A stretch of DNA of 64,000 bases, from positions 15,917,452 through 15,981,451 of the forward strand of contig OX235267.1 of assembly GCA_944472135.2 (NCBI GenBank). The letters are read 5' to 3'. A program made the translations under genes and the position numbers. The notes below the pieces were generated by a model that was given only the letters and a program-made list of their open reading frames with translations, had not been told where the DNA came from and did no database searches. Source of the stretch: Trichobilharzia regenti. Lineage: Eukaryota; Platyhelminthes; Trematoda; Strigeidida; Schistosomatidae. Positions 1-9,279 of the stretch are shown in pieces (position 1 is the first letter of the stretch; each line of letters begins with the position of its first letter).

Positions 1-1345
1 TAATATTTTGAAGGACTTAGAAATCTCTATGAGATGTCCAGTATCAATAATATGTGTGGTGATTGCACTCTGAGAATATTTGCTTCCTTTCAGGCACAGG
101 TTTCTAGGAATATATTCTGAAAACCAAAGAGAAGCCCTTCTTTCCGTCTTTCCAATGTGCTTGCTCCTACAAGTGCATGTGAATTCATAAACACAGTTGG
201 AGGTGACATCAGCAGGGTATGTATCCAGTTCTGATTGGCTTATAGAAGAAGTGGTGCTGTACAATGTTATGAGTTTTGCTGCTAGGAAGCTTCTTTCTAT
301 TGCACCTTTCAGTCTTTGTCAATCTTTTATTACACTGCATCTCCTTCGTTTTTAGATAAATAAAAATTTTTTTTTCTACAGTTGGGTGTTTTCTTTCTTA
401 TCTTTTCTCTGCTATACTTCTGTATAAATCCCTTAGGGTATCCATTTTCCCTTAGGCATTTCTCGACGAAATCTAATTCTTCTTCGACCCTGTTTGGTGA
501 GCATAACTTCCTGGCTCTGTCATACAAAGTCCTCACTAATCCACGTTTATAGCTTATGGGACAAAAGCTGTTATAGTGAAGACATTGTCCAGTCCAGGTT
601 TCTTTTCTATGGATAGACTTTCCGACCGTGCCTTCGTTTGTTCTTTTTACATTTGGATCCAGGAGATTGAACTCATTATTATGTTCATATTCCATGGTGA
701 ATTTGATATTTCGATGGATCTCATTTAGGCGATCATATAATGCCGATACATGATCCATATCGTTGCAAACAACAAATGTGTCATCAGCATATCAGCGATA
801 GTGAGTTGTTCCATTGATAGCAGAACTAAGTTGAGTCCATTCAAGGTAGCCCATGAAGATATCAGCCAGGATAGGTCCCAGAGGCGAACCCATCGCCACC
901 CCATCAATTGGTCGGTAAAGTTGATTGTTGAATTTGAATTGTACATCTTTTGTGCAGTGCAGCAGTAGTCACTTCATCTCTGTTTCCGGTAATGGTAGTA
1001 GATCCATTTGTTTATAGATGACATCAATTTTTTCCATCAGGGGTACGTTTGTAAACAAGGAGGTCATGTCATATGATACCATGAGTTTGTCTGATATGTC
1101 GATATTGTCAACTTCCTTGGAAAATTGATAACTATCCTTTAGGCTGTGGGTTGCAAATTTAATTCGAATGGGCTCTATAGAATCAGCTAACCATCGAGCT
1201 AGATTGTGGCATGGTGAGTCAATCGTTGACAGGATTGGTCTTAAAGGCACATTTGCTTTATGAATTTTTGGTAGGCCGTACATAGACGGCAGGCATCCAC
1301 CTTTTGACTTCAGTCTATTATATGTTTCGCTGTTGATTAGTTTCT
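1..1345 (-). mobile_element. Penelope-like element, lineage PLE-B, truncated by window start
   Basis: On the minus strand this reads RT, linker, then a GIY-YIG-type endonuclease running off the window at base 1. The endonuclease part (about 1-330) contains a CTCRSKHIGKTERRAS stretch, the PLE form of GIY-YIG, preceded by NCVYEFTC. The same lineage recurs at 28624-29292 and 50436-50960. The 5' end stops near 1345, where a different repeat with a hammerhead-like core begins. PLEs copy themselves by target-primed reverse transcription. This copy is a relic: it is 5'-truncated and carries nonsense codons. Confidence 0.85.
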
Positions 1346-1379
1346 TCAAATTAAATGTTATTATCATCTTTAAAACCAT
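330..1379 (-). pseudogene. PLE reverse transcriptase, two in-frame stops
   Basis: One reading frame runs from 1379 down to 330 with PLE RT landmarks in order: GLPKIHK, PLRPIL, YDMTSLFTNVPL (motif A, catalytic Asp), [18 protein letters not shown] (motif B), YADDTFV (motif C, both Asp present), then the post-RT ETWTGQCLHYNSF block and a basic linker. Two TGA codons interrupt it, at 969-971 and directly before YADD near 800. No frameshift is needed between these blocks. The first codons (about 1345-1379) probably belong to the neighbouring repeat. The protein cannot be made intact, but the catalytic residues are still readable. Confidence 0.85.
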
Positions 1380-1399
1380 TGTAATTTCAGGTAGTGGTG

Positions 1400-1451
1400 T
1401 GCAGCTGATGAGAACCTGTGAAATAGAATGATGATATCATTTTATACTGCA
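1400..1451 (+). ncRNA. Hammerhead ribozyme-like motif, PLE terminal-repeat type
   Basis: Stem I pairs TGCAG (1400-1404) with CTGCA (1447-1451). The core CTGATGA lies at 1405-1411 and GAA at 1420-1422. Stem III is 10 pairs (1423-1432 with 1436-1445, one G-U) closed by a GAT loop. The cleavage position would follow A1446. Stem II (1412-1419) is very weak, so activity is doubtful. Hammerheads in PLE terminal repeats are known. Related copies lie at 23134-23185, 29669-29717 and, inverted, 49913-49975. Confidence 0.6.
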
Positions 1452-1461
1452 AATATCGTCT

Positions 1462-2310
1462 TCCTTTCTTTATCGAAATTTATCAAGGGAACCAAATGTA
1501 TGAATACTGTTTCGCTGTGTGATATATTCCCAATAAACACACAGATATGAAGTTCTTAGGCATCACAGAAATGAAAACATATACCTGATGATGAAAAGTG
1601 CTGAAAAAAAAATTGAAAAATTAATGACAAAATCTCAGACTGAGTATTAATTTTCTTCCTCTTCCTAGAATTGAGGGGTACTGACAGAATATTTTTATGC
1701 CAATATTTGACTTCATTTTGCTCAAAACTATTTGTAATCACAAATAGATCCTGATTAATTTCTGTCCGTCAATCATTCATGCAATGAGATGAGTTGAAAA
1801 CAACAATCTGCTCTGATCGAATATCATGTAAGCCTTCGTTGTGTCACAACTCACACACACACATGCGTTTGTCCATTCATTCTAAAAAGGCCTTACTTTT
1901 CATAGCCGTGGATATGTACTCTACTGCTTTTTCTACAGTTGCTTCTCATCTCAGCTTCTTAGCATCATCATAAAGGAGGTGTTATTTTGAAAGTTTTTCT
2001 TCCAACCGTATTTCTCTTTCCTGATTTTCTACAACAACCAGTCTGTGTATACAATGTACAACTATGCAACAAGTAACTCTCATGATCGACACGAGTAGAA
2101 TTCATCTTTTTTATTCATATTGGATATATGTGCATACGTCGAAACAATAAACACAAAGATGTCTTTGTCGTATTTCATCATTATAAGTAATAGAAGCTTT
2201 ATTTTTGCCAATGAGGAAGAAACAAGGTTGATCACATGAAATCATTTTCGGTTTTAACAATAAACACATGCATATGTTTATGTGTATTCAGTTTTTTTTC
2301 TTTTCACTAG
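1462..2310. other. Non-coding stretch, no recognised gene
   Basis: AT-rich sequence with only short frames and a small CA-rich run near 1850-1865. The first 50 bases continue the hammerhead-bearing repeat (also at 23185-23250). Nothing else recognised. Confidence 0.5.
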
Positions 2311-2460
2311 TCTCTGTTGAATGGGATCAAGCTACTGGAGTCCAGTTAGGAAGACAACAGAGCCAGATGGAATTTTCCTACAATGGAGCACTGAAGACTC
2401 AGCCAGAGACCATGGCAGATGAATATGCTATTATTACAAAAGTTTTGAAAGGAGCAAAAG
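2311..2460 (+). CDS. Possible host exon, product unknown
   Basis: A long pyrimidine tract ending in TTTTCACTAG (to 2310) is followed by 150 open bases, then AAAAG/GTATTT, a plausible donor. The length is a multiple of three, so the exon would be phase-symmetrical. It encodes SVEWDQATGVQLGR, a Gln/Ser-rich middle, then TMADEYAIITKVLKGAKG. It matches none of the retroelement proteins nearby, and I do not recognise the family. It could be a genuine internal exon of a host gene with very large introns, or a chance open frame. Confidence 0.3.
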
Positions 2461-2559
2461 GTATTTAATGATATGAAGAAAGGCTACCTTGTTAAGCTAC
2501 CAATGCATGCTATTGGTCAAATGGAATCCGAATGTGAATCGACAAGTGCGTTATCATTA

Positions 2560-2730
2560 CAGGAATGACATGGAGAAGATAATGTGTTTGAGAGGAGGAG
2601 ATAACAGATTATGGGCAGTAATCGTGGGCTTGACCAGCTGAAGAGAATAGCGGAGAATAGAAAAAATTGGAGATTTGTTGTTGGAGCCTTATGTTTCACT
2701 TGTGACTCAGGGAAATAATAATAATGTTCT
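2560..2730 (+). mobile_element. RTE-type LINE 3'-end fragment
   Basis: The end of an RTE-like ORF and tail: a LLLEPYVSL-like ending and a GGGAAATAATAATAAT tail. The same pattern (address to 'CCCTATGTTCC...', then an AAT-rich tail) ends the copies at 14225, 20990, 34240 and 39700. Diverged and short. Confidence 0.55.
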
Positions 2731-3049
2731 CCCACCTGTTAGTCCAATGTGCTGCTATGAAATGAATGAAATGATAAGCCAAATGGTGAAACACACTTTT
2801 CATCTTTATTATTTTTTGTTTACTTTAATATTTCAACAAAATTCTGAAGCAAACTAATTGATCAAAAATACGCATTAAAAACTTCACAAATTTGATTACT
2901 GAACAAAGAATATTCTTTTCGATAACCTGTACCTCATCAGGTTCTACAGTTATATGTCCAAAATAATGGAACAGTTAAGGGTTATTAATAACGTTAATGT
3001 TTAAATGACATTAACTAAGAAAGGAACTTAGTATTCCTGAAAGTTTATA

Positions 3050-3900
3050 TTGCAGAACTCAGATCGACGGGCGCATACACACACCAAGATTAAACGGCTT
3101 ACCCAAACTGCACACACCGGAAATGGCACTAAGACCAATACATGATATGTATAATTCACCCTAACATGCTTTAGCCAGGTGGTAGTTATTCACTATTCCC
3201 AAACCCTTGTATGAGCAGAGAGTGAAACACAGCGTCAGCGATGTATATGAACTCGTAGACAAAATCAAAGATATTAATATCAAGGATAAAACTATGATAT
3301 CTTTGGATATAACATCTTTATTCACAAATGTACCTCTAGGAGATATTGTTAACTGTGTATGTGCACAAGTGTACGACAAGTCGATAAATACTGGCATTAC
3401 AAAAGAAATCCAAAACGAACTGTTATTGAGGTGTACAATAAATGTAAATATTAAATTTGATGGCACACTTTATAGACAAGTAGACGGGTAGGAATGGGCT
3501 CCATAGTGGGTCCCATTCTGGCAAAAATTCTTCTAAGAAAATAAGACAATGGTGCTCTGAACAAAGTGAAGTAAATGGTTTTCATTTTATTGCCGTCGTA
3601 TGGATGATACCTACATTCATTGTCATGATGATTCGGATGCGGACAAAATAATAACTCAGTTCAACGAAGTAGATCCAGCTATCTAATTCACGTGTGAAGA
3701 GGAATCCCAAAATAGAATTGACTGCCTAGATATCCTTCTTACAAGAAAACCAAGTAGTAGTATTAGTAGTATGAAGAGTAATTTGCAAACGGAAAGTACA
3801 TGGACAGGCCGATATACACATTTTCATTGCTTTGTTCCTTTCCACTACAGTAGGAACAGACACCTAGAAGTCTCTATGTTAATATTTGTTAGATGATGTT
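3050..3900 (+). pseudogene. Penelope-like RT fragment, frameshifted
   Basis: Plus-strand pieces in several frames give PLE RT motifs in order: LNGLPKLH and ALRPI (3085-3150), MISLDITSLFTNVPLGD (3294-3345, motif A), GMGSIVGPILAKILL (about 3495-3530, motif B), RRMDDTYIH (3597-3620, motif C as MDD), and STWTGRYTHFHCFVPFHYSRN (about 3798-3855), which matches the post-RT block of the PLE at 330-1379. Multiple frameshifts and stops mark it as dead. No endonuclease follows. Confidence 0.75.
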
Positions 3901-4500
3901 GCGCTGAGCACCACCAACAGACAGCACCAAACGAATATGAACTGTGGTTTCATAACTTTCACCACTAAATGACATCACTTCTACACACATACATATATCA
4001 AGTTAACAAAAAATGCCCAAAATATGCCCTTCGCCCAACATCAATGTTTCAAATCATGACCGTCACATATATATGAATAATCTCAAAAGTGAAATGGCTA
4101 AAACATTTATTTGTATATATTGGTGACCCATTTTTTATTTTTCAATCAGAATTGTAATGTCAATCCCAGCATCAACAGCAACGCGAATATTCTTCGAAAT
4201 TTCCCGCCGAAATTATCTCCCTGTGACCTCAAAATTTAACATGAATAAATAAATGTTACAGTAATAACAGTAATAATTATAATTATAACCTTGAGCTTAT
4301 TGCCATGATATTTAATTTCCATGTAAAGCAGAAAAGTGAACTCAATTTTATCATACGAAAACATTTTTATTTCTATGCGAGTTTATTTTTGATTTCATTC
4401 CAGTGTAGGAAAAAGTGAACTAAATGAGGAATTGAATATACGTTTTGATAATTTTTGTGACCTCTTGTTCATTGAATACAAGCTTGTATATATACATATT
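3900..4500. other. Non-coding stretch
   Basis: AT-rich with no coding signature or clear repeat family; nothing recognised. Confidence 0.4.
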
Positions 4501-4503
4501 TAT

Positions 4504-4891
4504 TCCATGGAGGATATCATCATGAGCTGATATCAGTTAAAGAACCACTGGAAAACTTGGGAGTACTGATCAGCTGTTTCGTCCTAGTTTGTGACTCTTC
4601 ATCAGTACGTACCCACCTGGGTTCGAACCCAGGATCTTCTGGTTACAAAGTGAGCTAGCTCGTAGACCACTGAGCCACTGGGACCCGATTCAAGAGCCCA
4701 CGAATTCGCCTTGTAACCAGAAGGTCCTGGGTTCGAATCCAGGTGGGTGCGTAATGATGAAGAGTACCAAAATAGGTAGACGAAACAGCTGTCGAGTACT
4801 CCCAGGTTTTCCAGTGGTTCTCTAACTGATGTCAGCTCATGATGAAATCCTTCATGCAAGCAAACGAAAATCCCGCAAAACCAATATTTGA
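4504..4891. mobile_element. SINE C inverted pair (tRNA-like plus hammerhead)
   Basis: The left half (4504-4690) is SINE C on the minus strand, and the right half (about 4684-4891) is SINE C on the plus strand, meeting head to head at the tRNA-like 5' part. Each half has the tRNA-like head, with a CCTGGGTTCGAA B box, a hammerhead-derived segment and the TCAGCTCATGATGA tail. Both hammerheads have A in place of core C3 and damaged helices, so they should be inactive. The pair could fold into a long hairpin. Confidence 0.75.
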
Positions 4892-4896
4892 AAATA

Positions 4897-5145
4897 TTTA
4901 TTCCTTTACTCTCCCAGTGGCAGGAACATAGGGCTTCAAGTTAGAAGTTTGGAGTTTCGGTAGCAGTTGTGATTACTTTTACGGGATGGGATTGCTAGCA
5001 GCCTCATGTTCAACTCTTTACCAGTCTCGTTGTTACTGGCTTAGCGAAGTGAGATAAAGGAGTGTGTTCAGTGGTCTGGAATCGAACCCCCGACCACATG
5101 AGGCGTGTTTGTCAGCAAGCCTTCCACCGCTGTGCCATCGACGCG
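4897..5145 (-). mobile_element. SINE B (tRNA-like head, RTE-like tail)
   Basis: On the minus strand it has a tRNA-like head (GATGGCACAGCGGTGGAAGG, then a GGGTTCGATTCC B box near 5080), a spacer, and a 3' tail that includes the reverse complement of GGAACATAGGGCTTCA, the same tail as the RTE copies here. Other copies are at 46499, 48769, 60130 and 63496. It abuts the SINE C pair on its left. Confidence 0.7.
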
Positions 5146-5365
5146 TATACAGATTGTACTTTTATCACATGCCTCTATAGCCAATCTCTCATCCATCAAT
5201 CAATATCTGTGGAAATTCACTCATTTTACATATATGGACTCAGTTTTGTAACAACACAAATAATAATGAAATACTAAAAGAGAATGAATAGAATTCAAGA
5301 AAAATTTGACGAGAATAAGGTTAACAACAGTGGTATTAAGGGGTGGAAATTTAATATGGGACAGT
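5145..5365. other. Short non-coding stretch
   Basis: AT-rich; nothing recognised. Confidence 0.4.
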
Positions 5366-5369
5366 GGAG

Positions 5370-5450
5370 ACGTTAGAATGCGCATCCTGGATTCCACTGC
5401 TAGCCATCATCCACCAATTGTATACTGATTAAATGCCCAGACATCATTGA
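5370..5450 (+). mobile_element. SM-alpha-type SINE 3' fragment
   Basis: ATGCGCATCCTGGATTCC and the following CACTGCTAGCCATC match the 3' half of the SM-alpha-type copy at 5700-5770. The palindromic stem III (ATGCGCAT) and cleavage-site region remain, but the 5' half of the hammerhead is missing. Confidence 0.6.
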
Positions 5451-5574
5451 AGCATCTGCACAAGAAGCCGATATGTCAACCTGAGTAGACTGAGCACTTC
5501 GGTCCAATCAATCGACGGGAAAATCAAAAAAATTCAATTCAATAATTAATATGACCCGTTGCACAAGAGGTGGC

Positions 5575-5775
5575 TGTCGTGGCCCAAGTGGTCTAGTGGA
5601 TAACGCTTTGGCATTGGAAACTATGGGCACTGAGTTCGAGCCTCGGCGGGAACAATATCACTCACTGAGAAGAGCAGGTACATCCAGATGACGAGTCCCA
5701 AATAGGACGAAATGCGTTTTATCCTGGATTCCACTGCTAGCCACTATCCACCGATTGGAGACTTAAAAATAACTG
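5575..5775 (+). mobile_element. SM-alpha-type SINE with hammerhead remnant
   Basis: It starts with a tRNA-like Pol III promoter: A box TGGTCTAGTGGATAACGC (about 5589) and B box GAGTTCGAGCC (about 5633). A hammerhead-derived block follows at about 5690-5740: CCAG, then ATGACGA, GTCCCAAATAGGAC, GAAA and ATCCTGG. This is the organisation described for schistosome SM-alpha repeats, whose hammerheads are active. Here core C3 is A and stem III is disrupted, so this copy should not cleave. Confidence 0.8.
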
Positions 5776-5839
5776 AAAAGAAGAAAAGACCTGTTCGGCG
5801 TTAACATAGACTAAATGGGTCAATTCTAGATTTACTAAC

Positions 5840-6370
5840 CGGTTATATAGGTAGAACTAACAGAATGTTCCAATTCGTCGGAAAGAACATGTTCCAAAAT
5901 AGCTAGTAAATCATATCGAAAATCCTAACGCGATTAATCTTAGTAGAAATCCAGCATCATCCATTGCAAAACACTTATTAGTGTCTGGTCACAAATCAAT
6001 ACTAATGACTGTTTCACAGTTATTTCACATAACTCTAATTCAAGATTATTGAAGGTGATGGAAGTACTTTGGATTAATCACATACAGCCTAAACTGTGTA
6101 TACAAAAGTCAATAGACTTGAATCTTCGCCTACCCTGGACTACATGACCTATAAATATGACTGGTCATTAGTATGTACTTCGTCCTAACCGCTATACCGC
6201 CGACGCACCAGTTTTTTATTTAACTGAGTAATTTTCATGAACTTTATTTTATTATTGTTAACCATGTTAGTTGTAAAGCGGTTGTAAAGAAACTACAAAA
6301 TGATATCATCTCGCGAAATTTGTCTTCTTAATGCCTTATTCAAATTTATCAAATGGACTAATTGTTTTAA
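5840..6370 (+). mobile_element. PLE-C endonuclease end and 3' UTR
   Basis: Frameshifted plus-strand coding gives YIGRTNRMFQ, KEHVPKW, SSIAKHLLVSGHKS, FTVI and PKLCIQKS, the order seen at the C-terminus of PLE GIY-YIG proteins. The following UTR (6200-6370) matches 7400-7570. A 29-base minus-strand scrap of a SINE A/B head (6184-6212) sits inside the UTR and is absent from the sister copy. Confidence 0.65.
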
Positions 6371-6745
6371 GTTTTAATTTTAATTGTAATAAAGGTTTTT
6401 GTAATTCCCAATAAATGAAAAACAAAACGATATTGTTTTTAATGATGTTTCGCTATTCAATGCTAATAGCATTATCAAAGCTTTATCAAGACGTAGTTTA
6501 TCTGAAGAGTGTAACGTATTGTCGCAACGCATTTCGGACATTCTGATCACACACGTACTTGTCATACACAGTTTTTATAGAAGGCAATTAGGCATGAATA
6601 ATTACAATACAGGTCAGATTGTGTAGAGGTCAAGGTCACAATTAGTGAGACGTAAAAAGTGTGGGTAAGAAAGATAATCCAATTTAGAACCAAGGACCAA
6701 TTTACTTCATAATATTTTCAACCCCTTCTTTGCTTTTTTTCTCTT
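6370..6745. other. Non-coding stretch
   Basis: AT-rich sequence after the PLE-C UTR, perhaps its terminal region; no gene or clear repeat identified. Confidence 0.35.
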
Positions 6746-6751
6746 GCCCTT

Positions 6752-7133
6752 TGTTTGGTGCAGGGTGAATTTTATCAGTCAGGTATGCAATGTGGCCACC
6801 AAACTAGTTAGCTCGCCATCACGGTACACATTGACTTGATGATATTAGATGGTTGGAGGCAATCGGCCACAAGACGTCCACCATTGAACCTAGGTTTCGT
6901 GCTAGTTGGCACTCACCAGTCAGCAAGGCGTATCTGCAAATGCCTTCAAGGAACTCATATCGCTTCTGAGATTCAAACCCGTATCACATAGTGCTGGAGT
7001 CAGTCAGAGACGTTACCACTGAGCTACTAGGGCTGGCGACTGACCTCCTTACCTGACTGATAAAATTCACTCTGCACCAAAGGAAGGACTAGACACATCA
7101 TACTAGTTACTAGTGTCCAATCAAAGTAACCAC
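6752..7133 (-). mobile_element. SINE D: fold-back element with tRNA-like interior
   Basis: Near-perfect inverted arms, about 32 bases with one mismatch, lie at 6754-6785 and 7050-7081. Inside, on the minus strand, is a tRNA-like Pol III promoter: CCCTAGTAGCTCAGTGGTAA (A box, 7012-7031) and GGGTTTGAATC (B box, about 6970-6980). The right arm continues to TAGTGTCCAATCAAA. Other copies are at 25806-26190, 26560-26985 and 19028-19185. The arms suggest a MITE or fold-back element; the interior suggests a SINE. Confidence 0.6.
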
Positions 7134-7149
7134 TACAGTCCTACAGGGA

Positions 7150-7600
7150 AGGGTAAACTAACTTACCAAGTTGATCAAGAAATATCTCACGACAAAATCA
7201 GTCGATATTCATGACTGTTTCACGATTATATCATCACATAACTCGAATCCAGGGTTCGTTATTGAAAGTGATGGAAGCACTTCGGGGATTAATCCCACAC
7301 AGCCTTAAACCATGTGTAGAGAAACAAACAAACAATGGACTTCAAGCTTCTTTCGCCCACCATGGTGAGTACACTTGACCTATTTGAAAATATGACTGGT
7401 CATTAGTAGTATGTTCTTTTGTTTTTCAAATAACTGAGTAATTGTCATGCAGTTCATCTTATTTTTATATTGTGAACAACGTTATTTGCAAAGCGGTTGT
7501 AAAGAAACTATGCAATGATGATATCATCTCGCGGAATTTATCTTCTAAAGGCCTTATTTATGTAAGTTAGTTATTTTCCATATACTCTTGTATTGTACAG
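7150..7600 (+). mobile_element. PLE-C endonuclease end and 3' UTR, second copy
   Basis: A direct repeat of 5975-6370: a remnant of the CFTVI...PKLCIQ coding end, then the shared UTR with GGTTGTAAAGAAACTA and ATGATATCATCTCGCG. It is separated from the first copy by SINE D. Confidence 0.55.
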
Positions 7601-7735
7601 TTAATTGACCCTCTTCTTACTATTCCACTCACACTCTTGTGTGACAGTTAATAAACATGCTAAATATATATGTGTTATAGGAGGTAACATAATTGATATA
7701 ATTAATCCTAAGTGACTTTACAAGTGAAAATTAAA
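7600..7735. other. Short non-coding stretch
   Basis: AT-rich; nothing recognised. Confidence 0.3.
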
Positions 7736-8075
7736 AGTTGTAAATTACATGGTACTCAACGGAACAAAGATAGAAGTTTGATAAGGTTAAAGTTGCCCTT
7801 GAGTGAGAATAAAGGTATTTGAGTGTCAATTTAACAAGTGTGAAGAGGGTGTGAAAATATACAAAAGAAGCATATGACACTGATAATAGTGAATTAATTA
7901 TTAAAGCGAAAGCAAACTAAGGGTAAAATTAAAAATTAAGAACAAAAGAAAAAATCAAAAATTTTGTTTACAGGGAACGATTATTGAAGAAGTTAAGACC
8001 AAGGTAGGATAAGAGACTGGACAAACGTTTTCTGTATACAGAGTTCAGGGTTGTATTCATGTCTTGCCAGTGCCT
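7735..8075 (-). mobile_element. PLE-D C-terminus and 3' UTR
   Basis: On the minus strand 8075-8010 encodes YNPELCIQKTF, a typical PLE endonuclease ending. The UTR down to 7735 matches 57000-57330 (plus strand) and 46850-46950 (minus strand). Confidence 0.6.
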
Positions 8076-8143
8076 CCGCTGTATGTGTTACTTTGTATGT
8101 ATGTGTACATTAAGTTTGTCAAACAAAATTACAATTGGTTATT

Positions 8144-8373
8144 CAAGGACCATTGGATTGGGTCCCAGTGGCTCAATGGTCTACGAGCTCGCCTTGTAAC
8201 CAGAAGGTCGTGGGTTCGAACCCCTGTGTGTTCGTACTGCTGAAGAGTCCCAAACTAGGACGAAACAGCTGTCCAGTACTCCCAGGTTTTCCAGTGGTTC
8301 TCTAACTGATGTGAGCTCATGATGATATCCTCCATGCAATCAAACAAAATCCCTACAAAACCAATACTTGAAA
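8144..8373 (+). mobile_element. SINE C, nearly complete 3' unit, with short TSD
   Basis: Order: tRNA-like head (GGGTCCCAGTGGCTCAATGG..., CTTGTAAC anticodon-loop region resembling tRNA-Thr(UGU), B box GGGTTCGAACCCC), hammerhead (8234-8279), then the tail ending CCAATACTTGAAA. The flanks are ATTGGTTATT (8134-8143) and ATTGGTTACT (8374-8383), an 8-10 bp TSD. The unoccupied site can be read at 10805-10845. This supports target-primed insertion. Confidence 0.85.
8234..8279 (+). ncRNA. Hammerhead ribozyme, intact core
   Basis: Stem I pairs GTACTG (8234-8239) with CAGTAC (8274-8279). Core CTGAAGA is at 8240-8246. Stem II pairs GTCC (8247-8250) with GGAC (8258-8261) around loop CAAACTA. GAA is at 8262-8264. 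Stem III is the palindrome ACAGCTGT (8265-8272), and the cleavage nucleotide is C8273. Every conserved core base is present. Stem III has no loop, so pairing between two copies (as in other SINE-type and satellite hammerheads) would be needed for efficient cleavage. Confidence 0.85.
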
Positions 8374-8392
8374 ATTGGTTACTGGTTATTTT

Positions 8393-8920
8393 AGCTAAAC
8401 AGGTGAAGATTGGTAATACAAGTGAAGAAAATTAAGTGTTAGTGGTAACAAAGGTAGTGTAACAAAGGTGATGAGTCATCATAAAGAGTTCTTAAAAAGA
8501 AGTTATGTAATAATATGAATAGTTTGATAAGTGAGTTTTTCTCCGGATACACATAGGAACAAAGAAGAGAATACGAAATTACGTGAGAGTTCTAAGTGAA
8601 TACAAAAATTCTAAGCAATTAAAGAACAGGAGAAGAAACAAAATTAAGTCACCAAAATAAAAACAACTCAAATCAAATCAAAACAAAAAAAGTTGTTACC
8701 ATGTCAGTAGAAGTGGTTGAGTAATTCTCTTTTGTATGCAAAGCTCCGGTTTTCTATGTGCATTGCCAGAGCTTCAGCGATAGAAATAAGACGAAAATGT
8801 ATTTACCTTTGATAGGTTATTCATAACTCTGTAGATTACTTTGAAGCAGGAGGCCTTTGTTGAGATGGAATGATCAGTGTTAACCAGGTGTTCAATTATC
8901 ACACTTCTTATTGCAGAAGT
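8393..8920 (-). mobile_element. PLE-A 3' end, left arm of a palindrome
   Basis: On the minus strand this is the C-terminal endonuclease coding (IIEHLVNTD, CFKVIYR, ITEALAIHIEKLELCIQKK-like) and 3' UTR of PLE-A. It is an inverted copy of 9437-9916. It ends at the solo LTR whose TSD AGAAG begins at 8916. Confidence 0.75.
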
Positions 8921-9279
8921 GTTATGTACTGGTCGAGATTTAATAGTCCTGACGCAGGAAAGACGGAAATCAGAGGACCACTAGGTTTGCGATGATACTT
9001 CTATTTTCCAAACACAAGGAGAATCAATGTCATACAAGTGTGTCAGAGCAAAAATAATATGAATGTCCGAACAAGTGTGTGAACACAAGTGTGTGAGCGA
9101 ATATTCAAAATGAACAAATCAATAGACAGTCTTAACATGATTGGCTAATTATAATGGAATATCGATCCATATATACCTAGCAAATATAACAGACTGTCAA
9201 ACAAACACACATATTATATGGATACATGTCATCAAGAACAGACTGTCAAACAAACACACAATTATATGGATATATATCA
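8921..9279 (-). mobile_element. Solo LTR, same family as 52590-55236
   Basis: It begins TGTTATGTAC and ends TATATATCA. It is the reverse complement of a diverged, shortened copy of the 527-bp LTR; shared blocks include the CTAGGTTTGCGATGATACTT segment near 8986 and TAGACAGTCTTAACATGA near 9122. AGAAG flanks it on both sides (8916-8920 and 9280-9284), a 5-bp TSD. No internal region remains, as expected after LTR-LTR recombination. Confidence 0.85.

Larger units (their letters stand above)
8081..8392 (+). mobile_element. PLE leader block interrupted by a SINE C
   Basis: Bases 8081-8143 and 8374-8392 together match the reverse complement of 10805-10880, the segment just upstream of the minus-strand PLE-A endonuclease frame. 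The SINE C at 8144-8373 splits them. Confidence 0.65.

Noticed and set aside
800..971. In-frame TGA codons in PLE and CR1 RT frames (969-971, near 800, 30610) as possible UGA recoding
   Set aside because: These copies also have frameshifts, truncations or TAA stops, and no selenocysteine-type signal was sought or seen. Ordinary nonsense mutations explain them.
5690..5745. Active SM-alpha hammerhead
   Set aside because: Core C3 is A and stem III is disrupted, so the copy should not cleave even though the family is known to.
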